Shown: positions 1-9,345, numbered from the stretch's first letter. The stretch: 64,000 nt of DNA from Paenalicyclobacillus ferrooxydans (GCF_001399675.1 NZ_LJCO01000038.1:1-64000), one strand, 5' to 3'. Notes: generated by a model not told the origin, from the letters alone. A program made the numbers and translations.

Positions 1-35
1 CGTCCTGAGCCAGGATCAAACTCTCAAAGTTGAGA
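1..35 (-). rRNA. 16S rRNA, 5' end only
   Basis: Read on the minus strand, the first bases are the universal 16S start (AGAGTTTGATCCTGGCTCAG followed by GACG). Only the first ~35 bases lie in the window and the gene continues past position 1. The mature 5' end is placed about 8 nt before AGAGTTTGATC by analogy with Bacillus, so the right boundary is approximate. Confidence 0.95.
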
Positions 36-370
36 AGTTTGCTCTCTTCGTTGCCGAAGATGCTCACTTCGAATCTGTACGTTTCACTCTCTGCGTGTGT
101 TTAGTTTTCAAGGAACCAACTTCATTTTGATGCCTGATAGCTCGCCTCAATATCAGCGTTGTTATCAGGTTTTCATCGCAGCCGCCTCGCGGCGACATCG
201 ACTAATATATCACGCCTCCAAACCGAGATCCAGTGGAATCTTCTTCCTTCGCGTATTTTCTTTTTCAAGTGGTACATGTACCGATGCTGCGAGGCTTAAC
301 AGCACGCGACACGGACACAGGATACCAGGAACAAGATAAGGTACTGCAAACAAGCCGTCCCGCAACCATA
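36..370 (-). promoter_or_regulatory. 16S rRNA leader and promoter region
   Basis: This is a gene-free stretch upstream of the 16S gene. On the minus strand at about 95-115 it contains TTCCTTGAAAACTAAACA, which closely resembles the sequence found just upstream of 16S genes in Bacillus. The rrn promoters must lie here or slightly upstream. An AT-rich GATATATTAG around 205-215 is a possible -10 region, but I see no convincing -35 box. No coding sequence is supported. Confidence 0.6.
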
Positions 371-399
371 AAAGACCCCTCGGGGGCATCCCAAGGGGC
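371..399 (-). terminator. rho-independent terminator of the zinc-ribbon gene
   Basis: On the minus strand CCCCT...GGG-ATG-CCC...AGGGG forms a stem followed by TCTTTT. It lies 100 nt past the stop of the small zinc-ribbon gene and insulates it from the rRNA operon. Confidence 0.6.
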
Positions 400-420
400 G
401 ACAGTCTCACTATCATTAAG

Positions 421-456
421 TATCTGAACAGGTATCTCAACAGGTATCTCAACATC
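421..456. repeat. 12-bp tandem repeat, 3 copies
   Basis: TATCTGAACAGG, TATCTCAACAGG and TATCTCAACATC follow one another, and another TATCTGAAC sits at 467-475. This is one of many short tandem duplications in the window. It lies between the zinc-ribbon gene and its terminator. Confidence 0.8.
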
Positions 457-500
457 TGAACAAGTGTATCTGAACGGCATGCGCCCACCGGGCGCTCTCG

Positions 501-692
501 TTACGCTGTGCCGGCCTCGAACTCCATCGTCGGGGAAAGCGGATCGACTGCAACAAGTGACCCATCTTCAGCCACTTCAAACATTCTTACATCATCACCT
601 GAAATGCTAAATTCCATAAAGCAGCCCCAGCAATAGAACTGGTTGGCGCCAATTTTGCCGTAATCACGAGAATTACAGTGCGGGCATCGCAT
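501..692 (-). CDS. small zinc-ribbon protein, function unknown
   Basis: A 63-residue protein that opens with CPHC (residues 3-6), followed about 20 residues later by CWGC; these four cysteines are a typical zinc-ribbon pair. The rest is short and acidic with no other recognisable domain. The start is ATG at 692, because AAAGGAG lies 8 nt upstream; a longer frame exists but would place that site inside the gene. It stands alone between the iscS group and the rRNA operon and has its own terminator. Zinc binding is inferred from the cysteine spacing; the role is unknown. Confidence 0.8.
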   Translation of the reverse strand: MRCPHCNSRDYGKIGANQFYCWGCFMEFSISGDDVRMFEVAEDGSLVAVDPLSPTMEFEAGTA

Positions 693-1009
693 CTTTTCGT
701 CTCCTTTACGAGAAAGATTCACATCTAGCCTGTCCAGATGACAGGATCGCTAAACGCTAGAATAGAACGTGAAAGCAAAGATCATAGAGGAAGGTACCAG
801 TGGAGTACTTCTCATAAACTCCTCTATGACTGCCGTGTAGGACACACAAAAGGATCTGTGCAGTTGGCTGTAAACCATCTTCACAGAAATTTTGAAGGGT
901 AAAATATACGGTAAACTTACAATCTTTATCGTAACCCATGTGGGTATTTGACGCAACAGATGAATTTCATTGTGCTACAGATTTTTCGAATTCTGCCCCT
1001 CATTTTCAC
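693..1009. other. intergenic stretch with one stem-loop
   Basis: No gene is supported here. The one structure is an inverted repeat at 783-828 (CATAGAGGA ... TCCTCTATG with a smaller inner stem). On the minus strand it is followed by ATCTTTGCTTTC, so it may be the iscS terminator. The promoter of the zinc-ribbon gene should also lie in this stretch. Confidence 0.45.
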
Positions 1010-2236
1010 TTACGAAGGTCGGGTTGTCGATTGCAACTGAGACACAGTACGCTCGATAATCTCCAGCGCTTGGGAGATCTCCTCTTCTGTCATCTCGTCG
1101 GACAGACTGAAGCGAACCGATTCTCGCGCTGCTTTCGGGTCTAGTCCAATCGCCAAAAGCACATGACTCGGGGTCAAACTTCCTGCGGCACAGGCTGATC
1201 CTGCTGAAGCGGCAACACCCTCCAGGTCAAGGCGCATCAACAAACGGTCAGCACGAATGCCATGAAAGCGGACATTCAATATATGAGGAACTCCGTCAGG
1301 CGGGCTGTTCCAAGTGATAGCGGATATCTTGGATAATCCCTCACGAAGAGCTTGCGAGCGTACGCGAATTGCTTCCGTATGTTCTTCAAAGTGACGACTC
1401 AGCCAGTCAACGGCCGCACCGAATCCCACAATAGCGGCCGTATTCTCCGTACCGGCTCGACGCTCACGCTCCTGAGCTCCGCCGCGTAAAACAGACTTCC
1501 ACTGAGTCCCCCGCCGAATATACAGCGCTCCGATACCTTTTGGTCCACCCAGTTTGTGCGCGGTCATGCTGGCGAGATCGACGCCTGAACGATCAAGCTC
1601 CAGCCGAAACACACCTGCAGCCTGTACCATATCTGAGTGCACCAAAACATCCGGAGAAGCACGATGAACCGCTTCGGCGATGGCGGCAACCTGGTTCACT
1701 GAGCCAAGTTCATTGTTGACCATCATCACGGAGACACACAAGGTGTCCCCCCGAATTGCCCCAATCACATCTTCTACAGACACCCGTCCGTTCTCATCGA
1801 CGTCTAGGATGGTGACCTCGAGGCCCATTTCGTGCAGGAGATCGCAAGTATGGAGAACGGCATGATGTTCAACAGCCGTTGTAATGATATGCTTGCGATC
1901 CGGTCGGGCAAGCCACGCACCAAGCAGTGCACTGTGAATCGACTCTGTCCCCCCGCTTGTGAACACGATCTCGCTATCCGCACACCCGAAAAACTGTGCA
2001 ACCGAGTGCCGTGCCTTGTCGACAGCGGATCGCGCGCCACGGCCCAACCCGTAGATGCTGGAGGCATTGCCGTACTCTTCGGTTAGAAAAGGCACCATCG
2101 CCTCCATCACTTCTCCTCGGATCGGCGTGGTCGCTGCGTGATCTAGGTAAATCAAACGTTCACACTTCTTCCTGCTGGAATCGCTAATGGAATCGTTAAT
2201 GGAATCGTTAACTGAATTGTTAATGGAATTGTCCAC
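1010..2236 (-). CDS. iscS: cysteine desulfurase, IscS/NifS type
   Basis: A PLP enzyme that takes sulfur from cysteine and passes it as a persulfide to Fe-S cluster, tRNA-thiolation or cofactor pathways. Visible hallmarks are LDHAATTP (31-38), TSGGTES (93-99), the AVEHH cofactor histidine (~124), the PLP lysine in TAHKLGGPKG (Lys228) and the catalytic cysteine in SAGSACAAGS (Cys349). The core starts near residue 26 (ERLIYLDHAA). The ~20 residues before it (N-S-I/D-S-I repeats) are encoded by a 12-bp tandem repeat and are unlike normal family members. cymR lies directly upstream, as in Bacillus. The mnmA gene that usually follows is absent. The start is uncertain because no strong ribosome site precedes the ATG. 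Confidence 0.93.
   Translation of the reverse strand: MDNSINNSVNDSINDSISDSSRKKCERLIYLDHAATTPIRGEVMEAMVPFLTEEYGNASSIYGLGRGARSAVDKARHSVAQFFGCADSEIVFTSGGTESIHSALLGAWLARPDRKHIITTAVEHHAVLHTCDLLHEMGLEVTILDVDENGRVSVEDVIGAIRGDTLCVSVMMVNNELGSVNQVAAIAEAVHRASPDVLVHSDMVQAAGVFRLELDRSGVDLASMTAHKLGGPKGIGALYIRRGTQWKSVLRGGAQERERRAGTENTAAIVGFGAAVDWLSRHFEEHTEAIRVRSQALREGLSKISAITWNSPPDGVPHILNVRFHGIRADRLLMRLDLEGVAASAGSACAAGSLTPSHVLLAIGLDPKAARESVRFSLSDEMTEEEISQALEIIERTVSQLQSTTRPS
2176..2235. repeat. 12-bp tandem repeat in the iscS 5' end, 5 copies
   Basis: Five units related to TGGAATCGTTAA run from 2176 to 2235. Read on the minus strand in the iscS frame they encode a four-residue repeat rich in Asn, Ser, Ile and Asp. 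Being a multiple of three, copy-number changes would keep the reading frame. Confidence 0.85.
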
Positions 2237-2281
2237 AACCTGACAAGTCCGCCCCGCATGATACGTCAGATATACCGCACG

Positions 2282-2692
2282 TCAGATGTAGTACATGTAG
2301 CTTCCGGCGTGGCGGTCACGCATATTCGCAAGATCCTGCAGCGTGACACCTGAAAGCACGCTCTGGATAGCCTCTCGAAGCTGGTCCCAAAGTTCTTGAA
2401 ACCCGTCATCAATTTCTTCATCTACAATCTCAAGCGGGCCTTCGAGCGTCAGAATGGCATCCGCGGCCGTAATTTCACTGCCCGACCGAGCAAGAATATA
2501 CCCTCCGTAAGCGCCCCGTACGCTCTTTACAAATCCGGCATTGCGAAGCGGCGCAATCAGTTGCTCAAGATAGTGTTCGGACAACCCTTGCCGTTCTGCA
2601 ATCGTCTTTAAGGCTACGGGTGATCCGGTGTCGTTTTGAGCCAGATCGACAAGCAGCATCAAACCATATCGACCTTTCGTAGAAATCTTCAT
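2282..2692 (-). CDS. cymR: Rrf2-family regulator, CymR type
   Basis: A 136-residue Rrf2 winged-helix protein: KISTKGRYGLMLLVDLA at the N-terminus, a recognition segment with EHYLEQLIAPLRNAG, and the VRGAYGGYILAR wing. It has no cysteine, so it cannot hold an Fe-S cluster as IscR does. CymR, which senses cysteine status through a partner enzyme, is the better match, and the order rarA-cymR-iscS is that of Bacillus. It probably represses sulfur-assimilation genes. The start is ATG at 2692, preceded by GAGGAGG; the frame runs 16 codons further upstream without a ribosome site. Confidence 0.88.
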   Translation of the reverse strand: MKISTKGRYGLMLLVDLAQNDTGSPVALKTIAERQGLSEHYLEQLIAPLRNAGFVKSVRGAYGGYILARSGSEITAADAILTLEGPLEIVDEEIDDGFQELWDQLREAIQSVLSGVTLQDLANMRDRHAGSYMYYI

Positions 2693-2749
2693 GTGTGTCC
2701 TCCTCTCTTCTTCCTCTCGTGCACGGGCTGAGTCACGCACGACCCGTGT

Positions 2750-4048
2750 CTATTCACCAGAGTCCGGTCTTTCCTGCAAGTCTGTCCGTTCCTGATAGTA
2801 TTTCCGCGGTTCAACGCCGACAGGCCAATAATTTTGCTCAACTATATGCCCAGGATAATCGTGCGGATACTTATAACCCACCCCGTTGCCAAGCGCCGCA
2901 GCCCCCTGGTACCCTGTTCCGCGAAGATGCGGCGGGACATTGAGCGCTAACCCCTGCTCAATGTCACCGAGCGCACGGTTTACCGCATTGTAGGCGGCAT
3001 TCGACTTTGGAGCTGAAGCGAGATACGTCGTCACTTGAGCCAGGATAATCCGCGCCTCTGGCATACCGATATGCTGGACTGCCGTGAGTGCTGAAGTGGC
3101 GATGACAAGACCCATCGGATCGGCATTCCCAACATCTTCTGAAGCGGAGATCATAAGCCGCCTGGCGATGAATCGGGGGTCCTCGCCCGCTGCCAACATC
3201 TTCGCTAACCAGAGCACCGCCGCGTCAGGGTCTGAACCACGGACTGACTTAATAAACGCGGAGATGGTATCGTAATGTTCGTCGCCGCTCGTATCATACA
3301 CGACCTGCCTTGACTGGATGGAAGAAAGCGCATCTTCACGTGTCACAACGACCGATCCATCTGCTTGCATACCGGTCGACAAAACAGCCAGCTCGAGGGT
3401 GTTGAGAAGGCGTCTCGCATCCCCAGACGCTCCACGAACGAGCACCTCTTCAGCCTCCGGGGTAACCGATGCGCGCATCAAGCCAAGTCCGCGATCCTCA
3501 TCACCCAAAGCGCGACGCAGCAAGTTTCGCAGCTCCTGTTCACCGAGCGGCTGCAACCGGAACACATGCGAGCGCGACACCAAAGCGGGATTGACCTGAA
3601 AGTACGGGTTCTCGGTTGTCGCACCGATGAGCGTCAGCAACCCCTGCTCAACGTATGGCAGCAGCGCATCTTGCTGTGCCTTGTTAAAACGATGGATCTC
3701 ATCGATAAATAACACCGTCTTGCGATGATACATCGAGCGTTCATCCTGGGCACTGCGCACAACTTCCCGAATATCAGCGACACCGGCGGAAACCGCATTC
3801 AAGGTCGCGAATCTGGCTTTCGTGGATTTTGCAATGACTTGTGCAAGGGTTGTTTTCCCGGTTCCCGGCGGACCGTAGAAAATCACCGAGGACAGTCTGT
3901 CAGCTTCGATTGCCCGTCGCAGCAACGTCCCTGGACCGACAACCTCCTCCTGCCCGACAAATTCGTCGAGCGTCTCGGGCCGCATTCGATACGCAAGTGG
4001 AGCGGAATCCGTTTGTTCACGTTCAGCTGCCATGTCAAACAGATCCAT
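2750..4048 (-). CDS. rarA: replication-associated recombination protein A (RarA/MgsA)
   Basis: A 432-residue AAA+ ATPase that acts at stalled replication forks. It shows Walker A GPPGTGKT (59-66), Walker B FIDEIHRF (114-121), sensor region GATTENP, and the C-terminal MgsA tetramerisation region ending in a KYPHDYPGH-type motif. The length is normal for the family. The start ATG overlaps the stop of the upstream threonine aldolase gene by one base (TGATG), so the two are probably translationally coupled. It sits directly in front of cymR-iscS, as in Bacillus. Confidence 0.95.
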   Translation of the reverse strand: MDLFDMAAEREQTDSAPLAYRMRPETLDEFVGQEEVVGPGTLLRRAIEADRLSSVIFYGPPGTGKTTLAQVIAKSTKARFATLNAVSAGVADIREVVRSAQDERSMYHRKTVLFIDEIHRFNKAQQDALLPYVEQGLLTLIGATTENPYFQVNPALVSRSHVFRLQPLGEQELRNLLRRALGDEDRGLGLMRASVTPEAEEVLVRGASGDARRLLNTLELAVLSTGMQADGSVVVTREDALSSIQSRQVVYDTSGDEHYDTISAFIKSVRGSDPDAAVLWLAKMLAAGEDPRFIARRLMISASEDVGNADPMGLVIATSALTAVQHIGMPEARIILAQVTTYLASAPKSNAAYNAVNRALGDIEQGLALNVPPHLRGTGYQGAAALGNGVGYKYPHDYPGHIVEQNYWPVGVEPRKYYQERTDLQERPDSGE

Positions 4049-5115
4049 CAGTGCACCCTCGCTCCATGGAGTACCCGCTGTACTGCGTCGACAGCCTTCT
4101 CAATATCAGCTCGGGAGACATCGTGGTGAGTTACAAAGCGAACCAGTGTTTCCCCAAATGAGGACGCCAGGACCCCCTCCGCCGCCAATTCACGCACAAA
4201 CTCGGGAACTTCTATGCCGGAGTTTCCAATGTCTGCGATCACGATGTTCGTCTGCACCTTGTCCAGTGCAACCGTAATCCCATTCATCGATGCCAGTTGT
4301 TCAGCCAAGTACCGAGCGTTGTGATGGTCTTCTGCCAATCGATCAACCATCTTCGTCAGTGCGATAATCCCAGGCGCCGCAATGACGCCGGCCTGCCGCA
4401 TGCCGCCGCCCATGCGTTTGCGCCATTGTCGCGCGCGTTCAATAAAATCGCGTGGTCCGACAAGGACGCTGCCCACAGGGGCACACAGCCCTTTAGAGAG
4501 ACAAATCGAAACCGTATCGACATGCTCAACCACGTCACGCACAGGAACGCCAAGGGCAGCCGCCGCATTGAACACACGTGCCCCGTCCATGTGAAGGGGG
4601 ATCCCCGAACGCCTCGCAAGCTCACCCACAGCGGCCAAGTCCTCGAGCGGCCAAACTGTACCGCCTGCGCGGTTGTGCGTGTTTTCAACGGCAATCAGCG
4701 CCGTCCGAGGTTGATGTACATCCTTTGAACGAATCGCTCTGCGAATCTGGTCAGGTGTCATGATCCCGTTATCCGTCGGAATCTGACGCACCTGCGCCCC
4801 TGCGAAGACCGAAATCGCAGCTGCTTCGTAGTAAAAGACATGAGCTTGTGCCTCAACGATCACTTCTTCACCGGTACTCGCATGGGTGGCGATACCAGCC
4901 TGGTTTCCTTGAGTACCACTTGTCACAAACAATGCAGCTTCTTTACCCAATAACTCAGCCGCAAGTTCCTCAAGTCGAAGCACCGTCGGGTCTTCGCCAT
5001 AGACGTCGTCGCCAACCTCAGCCTCATACATTGCCTTTCGCATTTCTTCTGTCGGTTTCGTCACTGTATCACTGCGCAGATCTATTTTCCCCGTCAAAAA
5101 TTCCACTCCCATCAA
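4048..5115 (-). CDS. ltaE: low-specificity L-threonine aldolase
   Basis: A 355-residue PLP enzyme of the beta-eliminating lyase group that cleaves L-threonine (and often L-allo-threonine) to glycine and acetaldehyde. It shows [12 protein letters not shown] near the N-terminus, YGEDPT (39-44), TSGTQGNQ (65-72), [11 protein letters not shown] and the PLP lysine in [12 protein letters not shown] (Lys208). It is translationally coupled to rarA through a TGATG overlap. Two adjacent ATG codons are possible starts. The threonine aldolase assignment is firm; the stereospecificity cannot be read from sequence. Confidence 0.92.
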   Translation of the reverse strand: MMGVEFLTGKIDLRSDTVTKPTEEMRKAMYEAEVGDDVYGEDPTVLRLEELAAELLGKEAALFVTSGTQGNQAGIATHASTGEEVIVEAQAHVFYYEAAAISVFAGAQVRQIPTDNGIMTPDQIRRAIRSKDVHQPRTALIAVENTHNRAGGTVWPLEDLAAVGELARRSGIPLHMDGARVFNAAAALGVPVRDVVEHVDTVSICLSKGLCAPVGSVLVGPRDFIERARQWRKRMGGGMRQAGVIAAPGIIALTKMVDRLAEDHHNARYLAEQLASMNGITVALDKVQTNIVIADIGNSGIEVPEFVRELAAEGVLASSFGETLVRFVTHHDVSRADIEKAVDAVQRVLHGARVH

Positions 5116-5255
5116 CTGCAGTACTTCACGCCCGTAATATCTCGTGAATGTTACGAGTATAAATCCGAGTAATTCAGTCGGTCAAGTCCTAGACAATGAG
5201 CTTTGAATCCAGCCACAAAGCGCAACGTGGCAGTGTTAGAGGATGTAAAAACGTC

Positions 5256-5284
5256 AAAAAGACGGCCCATCTGGCCGTCTTTTT
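5256..5284 (-). terminator. rho-independent terminator after the 6S RNA
   Basis: A perfect 12-bp stem (AAAAAGACGGCC / GGCCGTCTTTTT) around a 5-nt loop. It is symmetrical and could work in both directions; on the minus strand it directly follows the 6S RNA candidate. Confidence 0.85.
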
Positions 5285-5294
5285 AAACATTCTT

Positions 5295-5495
5295 ATGTAG
5301 GCTACCCCGCACCTGCCGTGAAACCTTCCGTTTTGAACCTGCTCTCGCAGGTGGGTGTCCTGCGCAGACTGCTTGCAAGTCCACTTCCAACAAGTGTTGG
5401 CGTGGCATGTGCGTGCATCTGCGACGTCCGGACTCCCGTAAAAAAGGTGTTGGCTCAAAACACCTAAGGCTTACACCAACAGCGCAGGGAGTACT
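5295..5495 (-). ncRNA. ssrS: 6S RNA candidate (bsrA/ssrS)
   Basis: A ~195-nt gene-free segment just downstream of aspS, which is, as I recall it, the position of 6S RNA in Bacillus. On the minus strand CCCUGCGCUGUUG (5489-5477) pairs over 13 bp with CGGCAG-g-UGCGGGG (5318-5305), giving a long closing stem with one bulged base. Between the two arms lies a long, partly paired region, as expected for a 6S mimic of an open promoter. A strong terminator follows. 6S RNA binds housekeeping RNA polymerase in stationary phase. The family call rests on synteny and the closing stem; a covariance search would settle it. Confidence 0.6.
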
Positions 5496-5552
5496 TCAAA
5501 CTCGCTCTTGCTTGTGAACTTATGTTACCACCGGAGAGGGTCTCAAGCAAGC

Positions 5553-7349
5553 TTAAACCACTGGTTGCTCTGGATTCGGTTTCCGCAGGTTGAGGCCAAG
5601 CACATCCATCTGCGACGTGCTCACTGCAGACGGCGCATTCATCAACAGGTCTGTTCCGCTCGACGTCTTCGGGAACGCAATGCAGTCCCGAAGTGACTTG
5701 CCATGTCCCATAATCATCACCAGTCTGTCCAGTCCAAAGGCTATACCACCGTGCGGCGGTGTCCCGTATTCGAAGGCGTCAAGCAAGAAACCAAACTGTT
5801 TTCGCGCCTCTTCCATCGTAAAACCAAGGGCTCTGAACATGCGCTCTTGCAGCTCGCGTTGGAAAATACGCATGCTGCCACCGCCGATTTCATAGCCGTT
5901 TAAAACGAGATCGTACGCCTGAGCTCGAACACGGCCTGGTTCAGTCTCGAGCAGCGGGATATCCTCCCACTTTGGCATCGTAAACGGATGATGCTCGGCG
6001 ACATAGCGTCCCTCATCTTCGTCGTAACTAAGCAGCGGAAAGTCAACCACCCAAAGGAACTTGAACGTATTTTCATCAATCAGTGCCAAGTCCTCACCAA
6101 GCTTGAGTCGAAGGGCACCCAGTGCTTGTCTCACGACGCTGATACCTGCCGCCGCGATTAAAATCAAATCGCCTGTCTTCGCGCCAGCGGCTCCAACCAA
6201 ATTGTGCAGCTCATCTTCCGACAGGAACTTCGCAATCGATGACTTGATGCCCTCTTCTGCAACCGCGACTGTTGCAAGGCCTTTGAGTCCGTAAGTAGCA
6301 ACAAACTTGGTCAACTCGTCCACTTGTTTCCGAGAGTACCCCGCGCACCCTGGTGCAACGAGTGCCCTCACAGTGCCCCCGGCTGCCAAGGCGTCTTCAA
6401 ACACTCGGAACGAAGTTCCGCGAACAGCCTCCTCGAGATTCACAATCGGCATGCCAAAGCGAAGGTCCGGCTTGTCCGAACCATAACTGTCCATCGCCTC
6501 AGCATACGACATCCGCTGAAACGGACCAGCAATTTCGACACCGAGCACATCTCGGAACAGCCCCTGCAACATCTGCTCCATCATGGACTGAAACACATCC
6601 AGTGGAATAAATGATTGTTCAATGTCGAGCTGCGTGAATTCCGGTTGTCTGTCTGCACGCAGGTCCTCGTCTCGGAAACAGCGGGCGAATTGATAATACC
6701 GTTCTAACCCAGACACCATCAGCAACTGTTTGAAGAGTTGCGGAGACTGTGGAAGTGCGTAAAAAGACCCTTGCTGTAACCGGCTTGGTACCAGATAATC
6801 GCGTGCCCCTTCGGGGGTGCTTTTGGTCAAAATCGGCGTTTCAACCTCCACAAATTCTTGCCCGTTCAGATAAGAACGCAACGACTGATTTACCCGATGA
6901 CGAAGCATCAACATGTGCTGCATCTCAGGTCGGCGTAAATCCAAATACCGATAGCGCAAGCGGACGGTTTCATCCACATCGACTTCATTTTGAATGTAAA
7001 ATGGGGGTGTCTTTGACCCGTTTAAAATCTCGACCTCCGTTACAACAACTTCAATGCTGCCAGTTGCAAGTTTCGGATTGACCGCCCTTTCTTCCCGAGC
7101 TGCGACTGTACCCCGCACCGTCAGAACGTATTCACTGCGCAGTTGATTGGCCTGTTCCATTGCGGACTTTGCTGTTCCGCGCTCGGCGTCAAATACGAGC
7201 TGCACGATCCCGCTTCTGTCCCGCAGGTCCACGAAGATGAGACTGCCGAGGTCCCGCCTGCGACTCACCCAGCCTGCGAGCACGACCGTCGTGCCTGGTG
7301 TAACATTGACGGTTTCAACTGCTCGATGGGTTCTTGTCATGGTTTGCAT
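5553..7349 (-). CDS. aspS: aspartyl-tRNA synthetase
   Basis: A 598-residue class II synthetase that charges tRNA-Asp. The N-terminal OB-fold ([19 protein letters not shown]) binds the anticodon. Motif 2 ([24 protein letters not shown]) and motif 3 ([13 protein letters not shown]) are intact, with the bacterial GAD insertion between. The length is normal for the bacterial type. It lies 6 nt behind hisS on the same strand, so it is probably cotranscribed and falls under the hisS T-box. Whether it is discriminating or also charges tRNA-Asn cannot be told from this window. Confidence 0.97.
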   Translation of the reverse strand: MQTMTRTHRAVETVNVTPGTTVVLAGWVSRRRDLGSLIFVDLRDRSGIVQLVFDAERGTAKSAMEQANQLRSEYVLTVRGTVAAREERAVNPKLATGSIEVVVTEVEILNGSKTPPFYIQNEVDVDETVRLRYRYLDLRRPEMQHMLMLRHRVNQSLRSYLNGQEFVEVETPILTKSTPEGARDYLVPSRLQQGSFYALPQSPQLFKQLLMVSGLERYYQFARCFRDEDLRADRQPEFTQLDIEQSFIPLDVFQSMMEQMLQGLFRDVLGVEIAGPFQRMSYAEAMDSYGSDKPDLRFGMPIVNLEEAVRGTSFRVFEDALAAGGTVRALVAPGCAGYSRKQVDELTKFVATYGLKGLATVAVAEEGIKSSIAKFLSEDELHNLVGAAGAKTGDLILIAAAGISVVRQALGALRLKLGEDLALIDENTFKFLWVVDFPLLSYDEDEGRYVAEHHPFTMPKWEDIPLLETEPGRVRAQAYDLVLNGYEIGGGSMRIFQRELQERMFRALGFTMEEARKQFGFLLDAFEYGTPPHGGIAFGLDRLVMIMGHGKSLRDCIAFPKTSSGTDLLMNAPSAVSTSQMDVLGLNLRKPNPEQPVV

Positions 7350-7355
7350 AAGCGT

Positions 7356-8615
7356 TCAAACCCCTCTCTGTTGGACCTGCAAAATGGCATCGGCCCAAGT
7401 CATGTCAACCTGTTCTCCGGTCGCAAGGTTCTTTAGTGCAACGCGCCCTTGGGCGACCTCTGTTTCGCCAAGCACAGCCACATATCTGGCATTCAACCTA
7501 TCCGCAGCCTTAAACTGAGCCTTCACGCTTCGTTGCAGATAGTCCCTGTCAGCCGACACCCCGGACTTTCGTGCCTGTTGCAACAGCTTCGCTGCCGCCA
7601 GCTGCCCACTTGCATCTACTCCAACCACGTAGAGGTCAAGCAGCGGTAGTTCTACCGCTTCTTTGGACTGCTCCGCAAGAACCATCAGAACACGTTCCAT
7701 TCCACCTGCAAATCCGATCCCAGGTGTTTCTGGGCCGCCAACCTGTGCCACAAGGCCGTTGTAGCGTCCACCGCCGCCAATCGAACTGAATCCTTCAACT
7801 ACATACTCCCAAGCCGTTCTGGTGTAGTAGTCGAGGCCGCGAACGAGGTATGGATTGAGGCGGTAATCCACATCCATGGCATCAAGTGCACCTTGAACCC
7901 CGCTAAAATGCGTCTGACATTCGTCGCAAAGGGATTCTGCGATGGTTGGGGCCCCGACTTCCTTCAGCAGTGCTTGGCAGGATTCGTTCTTGCAGTCAAA
8001 AATGCGCAGCGGGTTCTTCTCAAGCCTCGCTTGGCAGTCCTTGCACAGTCTGTCCGCAACGGGGAGCAGACGCTCGATCATGTCTTTTTTGTGCAATGGT
8101 CGGCAAACACTGCAGCCAACACTGTTGAGTTCAACAGTGACACCTTTCACGCCAAGGTTGTCGAGGATGTGCAGGTTTAACGCAATGACCTCTGCATCCA
8201 CACCCGGGTCTTCTGAGCCGAACACCTCACACCCATATTGGTGGAACTGACGATCTCTCCCTTTTTGCGGTTTTTCATAGCGGAACATGGGGCCGACATA
8301 ATACATTTTCACCGCATCTGGCGATCCAAACAGCTTGTTCTCGACATATGCGCGCACAACCCCTGCCGTTCCCTCCGGCCGCAGGGTCAACGAGCGGTCT
8401 CCTCGGTCAGTGAATGTGTACATTTCCTTCTCGACAATGTCTGTGGTCTCTCCGACACCGCGAGCAAACAACTCTGTGTGCTCAAATACAGGCGTTCGAA
8501 TTTCCTTGAAATTGTAGAGTCTGCAGGTATCTCGAACAGCCTGCTCGAGACGCTGCCATTGTTCCGAAACACCGGGCAGAATATCCGACGTTCCCCGTGG
8601 ACGCTGGGTTAACAT
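7356..8615 (-). CDS. hisS: histidyl-tRNA synthetase
   Basis: A 419-residue class II synthetase. Motif 1 is in the N-terminus (RGTSDILPG), motif 2 is MFRYEKPQKGRDRQFHQYG, and the histidine-specific loop is LVRGLDYYTRTAWEY. A cysteine-rich insertion (CSVC, CKDC, CQ..., CDEC) sits around residues 175-235, as in several Bacilli. The C-terminal anticodon-binding domain is complete. A T-box leader and a good promoter lie upstream, so expression should respond to uncharged tRNA-His. aspS follows in the same unit. Confidence 0.97.
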   Translation of the reverse strand: MLTQRPRGTSDILPGVSEQWQRLEQAVRDTCRLYNFKEIRTPVFEHTELFARGVGETTDIVEKEMYTFTDRGDRSLTLRPEGTAGVVRAYVENKLFGSPDAVKMYYVGPMFRYEKPQKGRDRQFHQYGCEVFGSEDPGVDAEVIALNLHILDNLGVKGVTVELNSVGCSVCRPLHKKDMIERLLPVADRLCKDCQARLEKNPLRIFDCKNESCQALLKEVGAPTIAESLCDECQTHFSGVQGALDAMDVDYRLNPYLVRGLDYYTRTAWEYVVEGFSSIGGGGRYNGLVAQVGGPETPGIGFAGGMERVLMVLAEQSKEAVELPLLDLYVVGVDASGQLAAAKLLQQARKSGVSADRDYLQRSVKAQFKAADRLNARYVAVLGETEVAQGRVALKNLATGEQVDMTWADAILQVQQRGV

Positions 8616-8699
8616 CTCTTGTGCTCCTCTCTAAAGACAAACTTGTACAAACGTAAACGAGCCTCCAAATTACACGCGAAAAAAGAAGTGACACCAATC

Positions 8700-8746
8700 A
8701 AAAAACGCGCCTCCGCCTGTCACTTCGACAGGGACGGAAAAGCGCG
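8700..8746 (-). terminator. T-box terminator hairpin
   Basis: On the minus strand a stem ending CGCGC ... GCGCG encloses CCGTCCCTGTC-gaag-TGACAGGCGG and is followed by TTTTTT. It is the alternative fold to the antiterminator made with the T-box. Confidence 0.85.
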
Positions 8747-9015
8747 CTCCGCGGTGCCACCCTGATTGAGCTCGTAGAGATTCCTATAAGCTCCACTCAT
8801 CGCGCGTAACGTGCGCCAGCGCCACATGCTTTTGCGACTGCAAAACGCAAATCAGAGTCAGTTCTGACATGCGGCGCACAGATGCGCGTTTACATGGGTT
8901 CTTCAAGGGGTCCTTCGCTGTTCACGGTGAGCCTGCTTCCAGCCTCGGCAAGCCTCTCTGTACACCGGTTGAGACAGTTACTGTCCTTGGCATCGAATCA
9001 CGAAAATAATTTATG
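8700..9015 (-). promoter_or_regulatory. T-box riboswitch of hisS-aspS
   Basis: The minus strand carries AGGGTGGCACCGCGG (8763-8749), the conserved T-box that pairs with the tRNA acceptor end. It is followed by a long terminator stem (8746-8700, with GCGCG / CGCGC ends and a T6 tail). Upstream is a Stem I-like region with an AGAGAGG motif and a GCTGGAAGCAGGC-type apical loop. Uncharged tRNA should favour the antiterminator. A histidine specifier is expected from the downstream gene; a CAT near 8892 is possible, but I could not fix the specifier loop. Confidence 0.93.
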
Positions 9016-9021
9016 GGCGAT

Positions 9022-9051
9022 ATTATACTTGTATCACCGTATGCCCGTCAA
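9022..9051 (-). promoter_or_regulatory. sigma-A promoter of the hisS leader
   Basis: On the minus strand TTGACG (9051-9046) and TATAAT (9027-9022) are separated by 18 nt. Transcription would begin near 9015, in front of the T-box leader. Confidence 0.85.
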
Positions 9052-9060
9052 TTCTTTTAT

Positions 9061-9231
9061 CTAGTTCTTCCCGCTTTTGTCCCACAGCAAACGCCACACG
9101 CTTGGAGAGACATCCATGGGACTTATCTCGCTGTCTTCAAGGCGCAACAGTGCAGACAAATCTGACTTTGTAGACTCAAACAGGTCCCAAGCGAGATACG
9201 CACGCTGTTGATCCGCCTCACATACGTGCAT
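9061..9231 (-). CDS. small protein of 56 residues, unknown
   Basis: A short open frame between selA and the hisS promoter. The start is ATG at 9231, preceded by AAAGGGGG with a 6-nt gap; another in-frame ATG two codons earlier is too close to that site. The product begins MHVCEADQQRAYLAWDLFES and is acidic, with several Trp and Leu residues (WDLFES, VWRLLWD) that would suit a small helical protein. It has no membrane segment or known motif. It may share the selA transcript. Coding is supported only by the ribosome site and the sensible composition. Confidence 0.5.
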   Translation of the reverse strand: MHVCEADQQRAYLAWDLFESTKSDLSALLRLEDSEISPMDVSPSVWRLLWDKSGKN

Positions 9232-9345
9232 GTCCATCCCCCTTTGTTTGTTTTATGGAGGATAGATTGCCGAGGTTCGGTAGGGATTATGCAACGAATC
9301 CAGAGCGAGGCGTAAGATCTCGACAAACAAAACGGTCAGCCTTTG

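Noticed and set aside
750-956. 68-residue frame upstream of the zinc-ribbon gene
   Set aside because: No ribosome site before its start, and it overlaps a stem-loop.
5189-5458. 89-residue minus-strand frame downstream of aspS
   Set aside because: It overlaps the 6S RNA candidate and its terminator, has no ribosome site and no protein-like composition.
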